This document shows, piece by piece, positions 1 through 7,760 of a DNA stretch of 46,757 nt; the stretch's first letter is position 1; every line of letters begins with the position of its first letter. The stretch lies in the NCBI GenBank assembly GCA_022826925.1, contig JAJDTX010000190.1, positions 1 through 46,757 on the forward strand. The letters are read 5' to 3'. The notes beneath the pieces are model-generated. The model had not been told where the DNA came from. It saw only the letters and a list, made by a program, of their open reading frames with translations, and did not search any database. Position numbers and translations under genes: made by a program. Source of the stretch: Bryobacterales bacterium. GTDB lineage: Bacteria > Acidobacteriota > Terriglobia > Bryobacterales > UBA6623.

Positions 1-235
1 AAAGCAATTGTTAGACAGAATATCATGAAAATATGTTGTTACCTAGGAATTCTGGGGCCTAGCGAGGAAATCCCTGTATTTACAAGGGCTTTTGAGAGCT
101 TGCAGCCCCAAATCGGCCAAGAAATGTCAAACATGCGCTAGAGAAGGCACGCGCAGTCTGAGCTACAAGTGCGGGTGGCCATAACTGCCGCTACGATTGC
201 GACAGCCTGCCGAATCGCTCTCGATCGCTGACCAT
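1..235. other. AT-rich edge without a recognisable gene
   Basis: No supported ORF lies here. The first 120 or so bases are clearly more AT-rich than the rest of the window. They hold a small imperfect hairpin at about 73-90 (CCC-TGTA-TT-TACA-A-GGG). The methyltransferase to the right ends at 236. It may be an intergenic spacer or the edge of a laterally acquired segment that continues outside the window; the sequence does not decide. Confidence 0.4.
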
Positions 236-913
236 TCACGCGGCCTTTCGACCGACGACCACAGCAATCGGCCCCTGCTGCCAGACGCAATCCGCGATGA
301 AACCCGCCGCCTCGACAGCATCCAGTTCGTCCTCCAATGGGAAGTAGGTGTCCTCGTCTGCCCACTGCTCAAGATGTTCGTAGCCCTCGCTCTCTCCGAT
401 TCCGCAGCTCACCATGTGCTCGACCCACTGCCGCAGCACCTCTTCTCGTGCTGAGGGTTCTGCAGGCACGGCCGCATCAGCGTTGACGAACGTGCCACCC
501 GGTCTAAGCGCTTCATGAATCCTGCGATACAGGCTTCGCTTGGCGTCTAGGGTTCGGATGTGATGGAGCGACAGTGAAGCTGACGCCCCGTCGCACTGAG
601 GCAGCGGCCCGAGGAAAGAGATCCCGGAAAAACGCGCTCGCACCGCAAAGTTGGCCAGCCGCGCTCGCGCTTGAGCCAGCATCTCGGGGTCGATGTCGAT
701 GAGCTCTACGGTGACACCGCCATCGGCCAGGAGAACGGCCTCGGACAAGGCTCCCGTTCCGGCCCCGAGGTCAAGCACTAGCGCGGGTGCATTTGCGACC
801 AGTTCACGCGAGGCCGCCTCGAGCATCGCTTCGTATCCCGGGATGAAGCGACGAATCGTCTCGTCGTATGACCGGATCTCGATCCCAAGGTGACTGCGAA
901 CGGAATGACCCAC
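236..913 (-). CDS. Class I SAM-dependent methyltransferase
   Basis: A 225-residue predicted cytosolic protein with the Rossmann-type SAM-binding fold. Motif I is VLDLGAGTG at about residues 46-54. An acidic post-I motif (ELIDIDPEML) follows, then a segment LSLHHIRTLDAKRSLYRRI with LRPGGTFVNAD, the usual motif III region of UbiE/trans-aconitate-type enzymes. It should transfer a methyl group from S-adenosylmethionine, but the substrate cannot be read from sequence. The start is GTG at 913 with no strong ribosome binding site. A 375-nt gap separates it from the next gene, so it is probably monocistronic. I am sure of the fold and unsure of the function. Confidence 0.8.
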   Translation of the reverse strand: MGHSVRSHLGIEIRSYDETIRRFIPGYEAMLEAASRELVANAPALVLDLGAGTGALSEAVLLADGGVTVELIDIDPEMLAQARARLANFAVRARFSGISFLGPLPQCDGASASLSLHHIRTLDAKRSLYRRIHEALRPGGTFVNADAAVPAEPSAREEVLRQWVEHMVSCGIGESEGYEHLEQWADEDTYFPLEDELDAVEAAGFIADCVWQQGPIAVVVGRKAA

Positions 914-1288
914 TGAATCTAACCCATTGGCCCGGTGATGACGCGGACAGCTGCGTCTAGCTCGTATTTCGCGAGGTTGGATCGCTGGGGCTGTTCTCTT
1001 CTGACTGGCCGCGCCATCACCAGCGTAAGCTCGGACGCCCTCTAGACCAGCTTACGCGCGAGGGATGCTGCGTGGCGATCGCCGATCGCCGCCGTTCTCC
1101 ACATTGGACACCGCCTAGGCAGTGTAGATCGAATCGCCTAGCGCCGTGCGTAAAGGACTCCTATTGACAAGTCGAAGCCCCCGGACCTAGCCGTCCGGCC
1201 GTGGTGGCCGGAAATAAGATCTCCCCGTCGCGCCCGTTCGTGCAACGGGCGCTTGGTCCAGCCTGCCCGGCCCCTTGGAAGGGATGCT
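914..1288. other. Intergenic region with clustered hairpins
   Basis: No coding sequence is supported. The right half, downstream of the DinB-like gene, holds three inverted repeats in a row: CCGGAC/GTCCGG at 1181-1198, GGCC/GGCC at 1197-1209, and a perfect 9-bp stem at 1230-1252. The rest shows no recognisable motif. Confidence 0.5.
1230..1252 (-). terminator. Strong hairpin downstream of the DinB-like gene
   Basis: A perfect 9-bp stem, GCGCCCGTT and AACGGGCGC, encloses a 5-nt loop 36 nt past the stop of the DinB-like gene. No T-run follows on the minus strand, so it may be a processing or RNA-stability hairpin and not an intrinsic terminator. Confidence 0.4.
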
Positions 1289-1798
1289 CTAACGGCCTTC
1301 GCTGGAAGGCGGCACCAGTCCGTTGAACCGCATGTGCACGGCCATCTGCGCGTACTCGTGCTCGATGTGGATGGTGTTTCGATACAGCAACCCTATGCGG
1401 GGGCTCTGACCACGTCTGCCGGCAATCATGTCCGTCGCGTTGCTGTCAGTCAGCGTACCGTAGGCCGACTCACATTCCGCCATTGCGGCATCGATTGCAG
1501 CGACGAGATCGGCCTTGGACGAACTGCCGTTCACGCCCGCCCGCTTTCGCTCCCCGCCGATGCCCGAGCACGACCCCATCGCGGCATTGGCCGTGTGCGC
1601 CACCAAGTCGCCAAAACTCTGGCTCTCAGGAGCCGGCTTGAAGCCGTAGTGCTCCTCGGGCATCTTATTCGCTGCGGCGACAATCAGGTCCTTCGTCCGG
1701 TTCCAAGCCCGCTTGGCCTCTTGACTCAGCGGGTTGTCCTGCGCCATCAACGGGCTTGTGAGTGCGGCAGCCACCACCATCGCCCCAAGGATCTTCAT
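1289..1798 (-). CDS. Exported DinB-like protein
   Basis: A 169-residue protein of the DinB/YfiT-like four-helix bundle family, whose members usually bind a divalent metal through three histidines. A Sec-type signal peptide (MKILGAMVVAAALTSPLMAQ) is followed by a DinB-like pattern: a histidine in LVAHTANA and the cluster HIEHEYAQMAVHM near the C-terminus. The start at 1798 is chosen because GGAGG lies 8 nt upstream; an in-frame ATG at 1813 would place that GGAGG inside the gene. A clear sigma70-type promoter lies upstream at 1874-1902. Exported DinB-like proteins are common in Acidobacteriota. Their role, possibly a thiol- or metal-dependent transferase or stress function, is not established. 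Confidence 0.8.
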   Translation of the reverse strand: MKILGAMVVAAALTSPLMAQDNPLSQEAKRAWNRTKDLIVAAANKMPEEHYGFKPAPESQSFGDLVAHTANAAMGSCSGIGGERKRAGVNGSSSKADLVAAIDAAMAECESAYGTLTDSNATDMIAGRRGQSPRIGLLYRNTIHIEHEYAQMAVHMRFNGLVPPSSEGR

Positions 1799-1848
1799 TT
1801 TCTGTTCCTCCAAACTCCCATCGGGAAGCGCTGGCTTGGGTGAACGGG

Positions 1849-1905
1849 TCTATTCAAGCCTCAAACGGTACATATTCTAGTATGAGCGGAATATCTATTC
1901 AAGCC
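1849..1905. repeat. 12-bp direct repeat flanking an inverted repeat
   Basis: TCTATTCAAGCC occurs exactly twice, at 1849-1860 and 1894-1905 (45-bp period). Between and touching the copies lies the inverted repeat ATATTC (1872-1877) / GAATAT (1889-1894). The right copy contains the -35 element of the predicted DinB promoter; the left copy falls in its early transcribed region. This layout fits a regulator binding site, though no regulator is known. Confidence 0.5.
1874..1902 (-). promoter_or_regulatory. Predicted sigma70 promoter of the DinB-like gene
   Basis: On the minus strand, TTGAAT (1902-1897) and TAGAAT (1879-1874) are separated by exactly 17 nt. These are near-consensus -35 and -10 hexamers at the optimal distance, in an AT-rich pocket. 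Transcription would begin near 1867, leaving a leader of about 70 nt before the start at 1798. Confidence 0.6.
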
Positions 1906-2181
1906 GCAGCACTGCGACTGAGGCGCAATTCCCGTAACGGTCAGCGGTCGGCTGCCCGGCGGTGCAACCGGACGGATGGTGTTCCACCCTCCGGATAGCA
2001 GCGCCCGCCCCAGCATCAGGACGGCGAGCAGGAGGTCGCACAGCCCCATGGCGCCCCGTCATGTCACGCGAGTGATCGGCGACGAAGTCGATCGTCGGAA
2101 TGCACTCGTGGCTTCGCCCGACGAAGAACGCCTATGCGCTGCCACCGATGACAACGACGGCGGCGGGGCGCCGACGGTCCT

Positions 2182-3684
2182 TCAACGAAGGCTCGCTAGC
2201 AGCTCCGAGGCCGCTTCGATCACCCTCTCTGCCGCGCCCGGGTTGTACGGTGACCTCTCGACTTCGTAGCCCCCGTATTGATACTCGTCGGCAGTTGGCA
2301 CGTAATCGCCTCCCACGCCGTCCGAGTAGCCACAGAACATCGTGAATTCGAAGGGCGATGCCCGCTTGACCGCTACGCCGATCTCAGCGAACGGCTCTCC
2401 GGGCATGGCAACGAGCGCGAGTTCTCCGACCCGAAGAGCCTGAACCTCGATCTGCAGCGGGGAACGGTCGACTAGCTGTGTCCACTGTGCCAGCAAGTCG
2501 GCAAAGCGGCGGACCCGAGCGGCGGCCTGGTGTCTCTCCAGAGCAGTCGCGCTTTCGGGCAGTTGCCCGAGCTGTTGCTTCGCCCTTGCCAGCCTCGATC
2601 GCATACTGGCGACTTCGTCCTCGGAGTAGGTCCGCCGGGGCACGTCGACGATTCGGGAGGCGAACCGCAAGGTGGCCTCCCGCGGGCCCCGGACCCGCCA
2701 GTGCTGCTTGGCTTGGAAGGCGGTGGACTCGACGAATCCCTCGAACGTCGGCACCCTGAGCACCGTCTCAATCTGCATTGCGATCGCCGCAATCTGGTGG
2801 CCCAGAGTGCGGCCGAGGCGGTGTGCAACCCCGACGTCCCCGGAAAATCCCTCGATCGGCCCCTGATCGCCGGCCGCTCCTTGGAAGAAAAGAGCCAATG
2901 CCCCCGGGAACGCCTGCTCGACCGTGGCGCGCGTCATCCCGATCCAGTCCGGGGAGATGACTCGGTTTTCGTACGCGAGGACCGTGCCGTGGCACTGGAA
3001 GTTGGCCAAGATAGCCATCGCTTGTCCCTGAGCGTCATCGATCCGGAACACTACCAGTTCACGGTCCACGAAGCCGCCTGGATTGCGGCCCACCGCGGGA
3101 GGGCTGTCGCCATCAGCGCGAACCCGTCGGTTGATGTTGATCGTTCCTTCCCCACGGCCGCCATGCAAGTGTGCAGCCTCGAGGCGGCCATTCGCCTCCG
3201 CGATCAGTCCCGCGACCTTGTCAATGACAGACAAGCGGTACCTTTCGGCCACGTCGACCAGCGGAGTCAGATCGAGGCCCGGCGGGCCCTTGGCGGGACT
3301 GACCATCACGCCGGCGTGAGTGTGGCTTGCGCCGATGCGGATGTGAGCCTCGGGAATCCCGGTCCGTGTCGCGGCTACCGCGATCGCGGCCTCAAGCCCA
3401 GCGATCGAGATTCGATCAACGTCGACCATTGCGAATTTCTGGTTGCCATCTGACAAGACCAGCGCCGTGGCCTGCATGCCGGCCGGGTCGATACCTTCGG
3501 CCCGCACGTGCGTTTGGGAGCCCCAGTTCATTTGCGCGATGCCGACCGGCGGAGTGATGTCCCCGCGGGCCACTCCCGCCAGCAAGCCCGACGGCGCCGA
3601 ATTGCGCGGCCCCTGTTCGACGACGTCCGCGAGCAGAGTCGCGGCCAGTGCTGCCCCAACTGCGACTCGAAGCGCTGCTGCCAT
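2182..3684 (-). CDS. Neutral-ceramidase-like exported hydrolase
   Basis: A 500-residue protein of the neutral/alkaline non-lysosomal ceramidase N-terminal family, whose true members are zinc amidases cleaving ceramide. The signal peptide covers about residues 1-20. The family opening AGVARGDITPPVG is at 36-48, a zinc-site-like HTHAG at 121-125, and FQCHG at 229-233. Where ceramidases carry the nucleophile motif GD-x-S-P-N, this protein reads GDQGPI (272-277), so the serine is glycine and ceramidase activity is doubtful. The start at 3684 has GGAGG 5 nt upstream; an in-frame start at 3723 lacks such support. It is the last gene of the exported-protein cassette, 87 nt after the preceding gene. 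Confidence 0.8.
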   Translation of the reverse strand: MAAALRVAVGAALAATLLADVVEQGPRNSAPSGLLAGVARGDITPPVGIAQMNWGSQTHVRAEGIDPAGMQATALVLSDGNQKFAMVDVDRISIAGLEAAIAVAATRTGIPEAHIRIGASHTHAGVMVSPAKGPPGLDLTPLVDVAERYRLSVIDKVAGLIAEANGRLEAAHLHGGRGEGTININRRVRADGDSPPAVGRNPGGFVDRELVVFRIDDAQGQAMAILANFQCHGTVLAYENRVISPDWIGMTRATVEQAFPGALALFFQGAAGDQGPIEGFSGDVGVAHRLGRTLGHQIAAIAMQIETVLRVPTFEGFVESTAFQAKQHWRVRGPREATLRFASRIVDVPRRTYSEDEVASMRSRLARAKQQLGQLPESATALERHQAAARVRRFADLLAQWTQLVDRSPLQIEVQALRVGELALVAMPGEPFAEIGVAVKRASPFEFTMFCGYSDGVGGDYVPTADEYQYGGYEVERSPYNPGAAERVIEAASELLASLR

Positions 3685-3771
3685 CAAATCCTCCATGCGC
3701 CCTGACGTATTGGCTGGTGACACGGCGCGATCTGCGAATCTCCGGGGCGGGCCTCCGGACGGGGACCGCGA

Positions 3772-4869
3772 CTACGACTCTGCTGCATGCTGGAGAGCCC
3801 TGAGATAGCCGATGGCGAAGGCCCAGCCCATCTGGGATCCAATAGTGTCATCGGTGAATTCCGGGGTGTGGTCCGGGATCACCAGATACCGGTACCCGAC
3901 TTCCTTAAACGCCTTCATGCACGCGAGCATATCGCAATCGCCGGCATCGTGAGGCACTTCGACGTACTTGTAATACGGCACCTCCACGCGGACGTTGCGG
4001 AAGTGCACGTGATTGATGCGGTCACGCGATCCAAAGTAACGAATCGCCTCGGCTGCGTCCTCGCCCATTTCGGTCGTGACACCGGTGTCCAAGGTGATCC
4101 CGTTCGAGGGGCTGTCGACTAGCTGGATGAGTTCCCTCTGATCCGCCAGCGAGCGCATCGGCTGCGCCACGCCCCGAAATACCGGAATCGGCGGATCGTT
4201 TGGGTGCATAGCGAGCCGGACGCCCGCGTCTTCAGCAACGGGGATGACTGCTCTCAAGAACCCGTCCAAGCGTTCCCAAAGCTGCTCCCTGGAGTGGGTG
4301 CCGACGTTGTCCAAGCGGGGCAGGTCGCGGGTCCGAGCCTCGTCATAGTCGCGGAGCCCGATCCCCCCAGGCCCGGTCGTCCGCCCGTAGCCCTCCGAGC
4401 CCCTGAGGGCGATGAAGTTGTACTCAAGTACGGGAATCCCCAACTCTCCTGCAGTCCGGATCTTCGTCTTGACAGCTTCGATCTCAGCCGAGGCGTCGGG
4501 CCGTCCTTGCACCACGCGATGCACTCTGCCGAGAGGGAGCATCATCGGCACGAGGCCCTTGGTCTCGATGCGCGCCTTGATTCGCTTGAGCTCTTCTGGG
4601 TCCCACGGCTTCATGGGCGCATCACTGCTAGGACCGGTGTCGGTAGCGGGCACGAGGCCCCGTCGGCGCTGCGTCAGCGAGTAGGAAGTCGGCATCACGA
4701 CATGGCGTATGCCCAGCATTTGGAAGAAATCGAGCGTCTCGTCCGACAGGTCTCGCAAGCCCTTGCCGATCTTGATCGGGGGGCCTTGGGCAGCCGCAGA
4801 TCTCGCAAGCGCCGCCGCCACCGCCAGAGCAGCGCCATCGCGAAGTAGTTCTCGGCGCCTGGGCGTCAT
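3772..4869 (-). CDS. Exported mannonate-dehydratase-like protein (paralogue 2)
   Basis: A 365-residue TIM-barrel protein of the UxuA/xylose-isomerase-like group. The N-terminus (PRRRELLRDGAALAVAAA) looks like a Tat signal peptide, unlike cytosolic UxuA. Family blocks are MHPNDPP (221-227), TEMGED (266-271), NHVHFRN (286-292) and PDHTPEF (332-338). UxuA coordinates manganese with two His, one Cys and one Asp; here the Cys position is Asp261 (ITLDTG), while the other ligands appear intact. Its start overlaps the stop of the upstream paralogue by 4 nt (ATGA), so the two are translationally coupled. It probably acts on a sugar acid or related sugar outside the cytoplasm. The exact reaction is unknown. 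Confidence 0.8.
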   Translation of the reverse strand: MTPRRRELLRDGAALAVAAALARSAAAQGPPIKIGKGLRDLSDETLDFFQMLGIRHVVMPTSYSLTQRRRGLVPATDTGPSSDAPMKPWDPEELKRIKARIETKGLVPMMLPLGRVHRVVQGRPDASAEIEAVKTKIRTAGELGIPVLEYNFIALRGSEGYGRTTGPGGIGLRDYDEARTRDLPRLDNVGTHSREQLWERLDGFLRAVIPVAEDAGVRLAMHPNDPPIPVFRGVAQPMRSLADQRELIQLVDSPSNGITLDTGVTTEMGEDAAEAIRYFGSRDRINHVHFRNVRVEVPYYKYVEVPHDAGDCDMLACMKAFKEVGYRYLVIPDHTPEFTDDTIGSQMGWAFAIGYLRALQHAAES

Positions 4870-5951
4870 GCGTTCACCGCCTGCACGAGTCCCCGGATGT
4901 ACCCATGAGAGAACGAGCGGCCAATCTTGCGCCCCGGCAGGTCCCCTGGAATTTCCGGACTGTGGTCCGAGACGATCGCCAGATCGTACCCCACGTCCCT
5001 GTATGCCCGCATGGCGTCGAGCATGTCGACATCTCCCTCGTCAATAAAGGTTTCCTCGTACCGGGGCACGCTTCCGCGCACAGCCCGGAAGTGGACGTGG
5101 TGAATTCGCCCCCGTCCGCCGATTCGACGAATGGCGTCTATGACGTCCACGCCCATCTCGGTCACTGTTCCCTGACAGAAGGTGAAACCATTGGCAGGGC
5201 TCGGCACCGCATCCAGGAACGCCTCGATCTCCTCGGTGGATGTCAGGATGCGGCTCACGCCTCGCATCGCCTTGACAGGGGGATCCTTCGGATGCAGTGA
5301 CATCTTGACGCCGGCTGCTTCGGCAGCATCCATCACGCCGTTGGTGAAGTAGATCATGCGCTCCCAGAGTTCTTCTCTGGAAATGCTGCCGAGTTCTTCA
5401 AAGGGCGGGGCTTCGCGGACGCGGTTGAAGTCGAACGCCTTGTAGGTGGCACCGCCACGGCCGAGCTTGTCGTAGTAGCCGACTTCATCTCCCCAGCGGA
5501 AGTCTGGGGACCAGCGCCATTCGACGACGGTGACGCCGGCGGCGCCGGCGGCTGCGATGCTCGTTCGAATGCGCTCGATGTCCCGGTCGCGCTCCGGCCG
5601 TCCCAACATCGAATCCATCAGCCAACCGATGGGCAGCATGAGGGAGTGCAGGTTCAGGCCAAAGCTAGCGCACCGTTCCTGGACTGCCGCTACGTCCCGC
5701 TCGGACCAATGGCCCTTGCCGTCGCGATCGACCGAGTCCGTGCCTTGGAAGACGACCCACTTCAAGCCCAGCTGAGCCATCCACCGCAGCGTTGCATCGT
5801 CCAGCGAGCCGATGTTCTCCGACAGTCGTGGAGACCACTCGCTTCCGCCCTCCGCATTACTCGGTGCCTGCTGGCAAGCTCCTGCCAGCAGGCTGGCCAC
5901 GGGCGGCCCCAGCAGAACGCTGCGACGTGGCAAGCGACGGTCTGGGATCAT
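4866..5951 (-). CDS. Exported mannonate-dehydratase-like lipoprotein (paralogue 1)
   Basis: A 361-residue TIM-barrel protein of the UxuA-like group. The N-terminus has a twin-arginine motif (RRSVLLG) and a lipobox-like LAGAC with Cys26, suggesting a Tat-exported lipoprotein. The expected manganese ligands can be aligned: His220 (SLHPKDPP), Cys259 (TFCQGT), a His of HHVHF (284-288) and Asp329 followed by His330 (SDHSPE). This copy is thus the catalytically canonical one of the pair. The start at 5951 has GGAG 8 nt upstream; an in-frame start at 6071 would bury the signal peptide. It overlaps the next gene by 4 nt and follows the cytochrome gene by 151 nt. Substrate is inferred only loosely as a sugar acid. 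Confidence 0.8.
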   Translation of the reverse strand: MIPDRRLPRRSVLLGPPVASLLAGACQQAPSNAEGGSEWSPRLSENIGSLDDATLRWMAQLGLKWVVFQGTDSVDRDGKGHWSERDVAAVQERCASFGLNLHSLMLPIGWLMDSMLGRPERDRDIERIRTSIAAAGAAGVTVVEWRWSPDFRWGDEVGYYDKLGRGGATYKAFDFNRVREAPPFEELGSISREELWERMIYFTNGVMDAAEAAGVKMSLHPKDPPVKAMRGVSRILTSTEEIEAFLDAVPSPANGFTFCQGTVTEMGVDVIDAIRRIGGRGRIHHVHFRAVRGSVPRYEETFIDEGDVDMLDAMRAYRDVGYDLAIVSDHSPEIPGDLPGRKIGRSFSHGYIRGLVQAVNA

Positions 5952-6102
5952 AGCGGATTCTCCAACGGCAGCCGGGTCGATTCCGGCCCCGCCGGAACGT
6001 TGATCACCGGCGGCGGCGATACGGGCCGAGTCATTTCCGCCCCAAGGGGCCATTGCTTCGGCCGATGCCATCCCAGTCTCCGAGTGCCAACTATCATTGC
6101 AG

Positions 6103-7704
6103 CTATGGCGAATCGGCCTCGCGCGCCGCTTGCCGAGCCTGCAATAGTCTCGGTCGTTTCTCGAGGAGCTTCCGCCACGTCGCGGTTACTTTAGACTGCT
6201 GGCCAAGATCGTGGTACACCCTCGCCAGCAACCGGTAGCTGGACTCCAGCGTCGGCTCCCGCCGGATAGCCTCTTGGAGCGCAGCTTCGGCTCGGTTCGC
6301 ATCTCCCAATGCCCACCACGCTGCCGCTAGCGAATTGAATTGCAGCGCTCCGACCGGTCCGGCGGAGACAGCCTGTCGCAGCCTCTGCAGGGCTGAGCGC
6401 GGAGACCCGGTAAGCACCATGGCCGTTCCCAAGGCGTCCAAAACGGAGGGGTCGTTCCCGAACGATCCAGCAACGGACCTCAACTGCCCAAGGCCTCGCC
6501 GTAGCATTTCTTCGGAACCGCGCTGCTGGCCATAGAGAACATTCGCAATTCCCAAGTTTCGGACGCGCAGGGTGCTGGGAGCCGGCTTCCATGGGCGAAG
6601 CTCGTCGGGCAGATCGGGATCGACCTCTGGCAACGGGTAACGACTGATCCGATGATCTGTGAACGCGCTGTGGCCGCTGTCGTGCGATTGGCGTCTCGGC
6701 ATGTGGCAGGAAATGCAGTCTCCGCTACGTGTCGCATGGTCCGGGGGCAACCCTCCTTGGTGGCATTGCAGGCACCGCGTGCTGAAGTATGCCTTCGGCT
6801 CAGCAGGCATTTCGTGGGGGTTGTGGCACGTGCCGCACCAAAGCGCATCGCCGGACTCTACGGCGCAGCGACTCAGGTTCAACTGCTCGACGTGGCTGAC
6901 AACCTGAAACCGATCCTGCCCACCTTCGGTCCGCGGCACGCCCACGAACACCGTCCAGAAGTCCTCCAGCAGCGCTCCCGGCTGGAATGATCCGAAAGTG
7001 CGGCCGGGATGCAGGACGCGGATGGTCCCTCCCAGGTGGCACTGCTCGCAGACGCTATCCCGCTCGCGCGGGGAGGCAGAGGCCGGATTGAATATCGTGG
7101 CCGCGCTGGGATCGGCCAGATGCGCCTCGGAGGAACCGTGGCAGCGATCGCAGGAAATGGCCTCCGCTTCGAGAGCCGGGTCCCCGTAACGGTTCACCGT
7201 GTCGGGCGTATGCGCGGGCCTGCCCGCATGGCACCACAAGCACTCGGACGTCGCCGGCCGGTTGAAATCAGGGTTCGCCTCCTGCTCCATGCCCGGTGCC
7301 ATGCCCCATTGATCGCGCTCCGTGTAGTACGTGATTGGGGATTGAAACAACGCATCGCCAACACGGACCAAGTATCCGAACGCCGCGTTTCCTGATCCGA
7401 TCACATAGTCGATCGTGTACTTCGCACGAAGTCCGCCCCTTTCGATTTCCTGTACGAGGCTTCCAGAAGACGCGCTCGTGCGAAACGCTGTGCCGGAGAA
7501 CCCGTGTCCGTACGGGCCAACCGGATGGCCGTCGGCTAGCTTGGAGATCGAGCGGCCCATGCCGCTGAGGCGGTACTGGTCAACCGCCTCTGCGTGGCAT
7601 GTTGCGCACTCTTGCCAGCTGGGCGCGGCGGAGGCAGTCATCGCCGCGAGCGCCACGGTGACCGCAGCCGCGGCTCTCGTTCCGGCCATGATGCACTTTC
7701 CCAT
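6103..7704 (-). CDS. Seven-haem cytochrome c with TPR domain
   Basis: A 533-residue exported protein with seven CXXCH haem-binding motifs: CATCH (33), CLWCH (155), CDRCH (185), CEQCH (219), CGTCH (290), CLQCH (311) and CISCH (330). From about 390 to the end the sequence is helical with TPR-like repeats (for example PSVLDALGTAMVLTGSPRSALQRL). Such cytochrome c554/NrfB-like plus TPR proteins carry electrons in the periplasm and may dock partners through the TPR part. The signal peptide starts at either ATG 7704 or ATG 7689; both have weak purine-rich sites upstream. It lies 56 nt after the ADP-ribosylglycohydrolase-like gene in the same direction. The redox partner is not evident nearby. Confidence 0.85.
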   Translation of the reverse strand: MGKCIMAGTRAAAAVTVALAAMTASAAPSWQECATCHAEAVDQYRLSGMGRSISKLADGHPVGPYGHGFSGTAFRTSASSGSLVQEIERGGLRAKYTIDYVIGSGNAAFGYLVRVGDALFQSPITYYTERDQWGMAPGMEQEANPDFNRPATSECLWCHAGRPAHTPDTVNRYGDPALEAEAISCDRCHGSSEAHLADPSAATIFNPASASPRERDSVCEQCHLGGTIRVLHPGRTFGSFQPGALLEDFWTVFVGVPRTEGGQDRFQVVSHVEQLNLSRCAVESGDALWCGTCHNPHEMPAEPKAYFSTRCLQCHQGGLPPDHATRSGDCISCHMPRRQSHDSGHSAFTDHRISRYPLPEVDPDLPDELRPWKPAPSTLRVRNLGIANVLYGQQRGSEEMLRRGLGQLRSVAGSFGNDPSVLDALGTAMVLTGSPRSALQRLRQAVSAGPVGALQFNSLAAAWWALGDANRAEAALQEAIRREPTLESSYRLLARVYHDLGQQSKVTATWRKLLEKRPRLLQARQAAREADSP

Positions 7705-7760
7705 GCTTCCCAGCGAGCCGCCAGGCCTCCCCCACCCGCGGTGGGCCTGCTCGCGATTCC

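Larger units (their letters stand above)
1799..2181. other. Intergenic region upstream of the DinB-like gene
   Basis: It carries the promoter and repeats listed separately. A 62-codon minus-strand reading frame (1861-2049) starts with a hydrophobic stretch but has no ribosome binding site and no recognisable family, so I do not call it a gene. Nothing else is evident. Confidence 0.5.

Noticed and set aside
1861..2049. 62-codon minus-strand frame with a hydrophobic start
   Set aside because: It overlaps the DinB promoter and repeats, has no ribosome binding site and shows no family similarity.
2530..3453. 307-codon plus-strand frame opposite the ceramidase-like gene
   Set aside because: It is an antisense shadow of a well-supported gene, with arginine/proline-biased composition and no domain.
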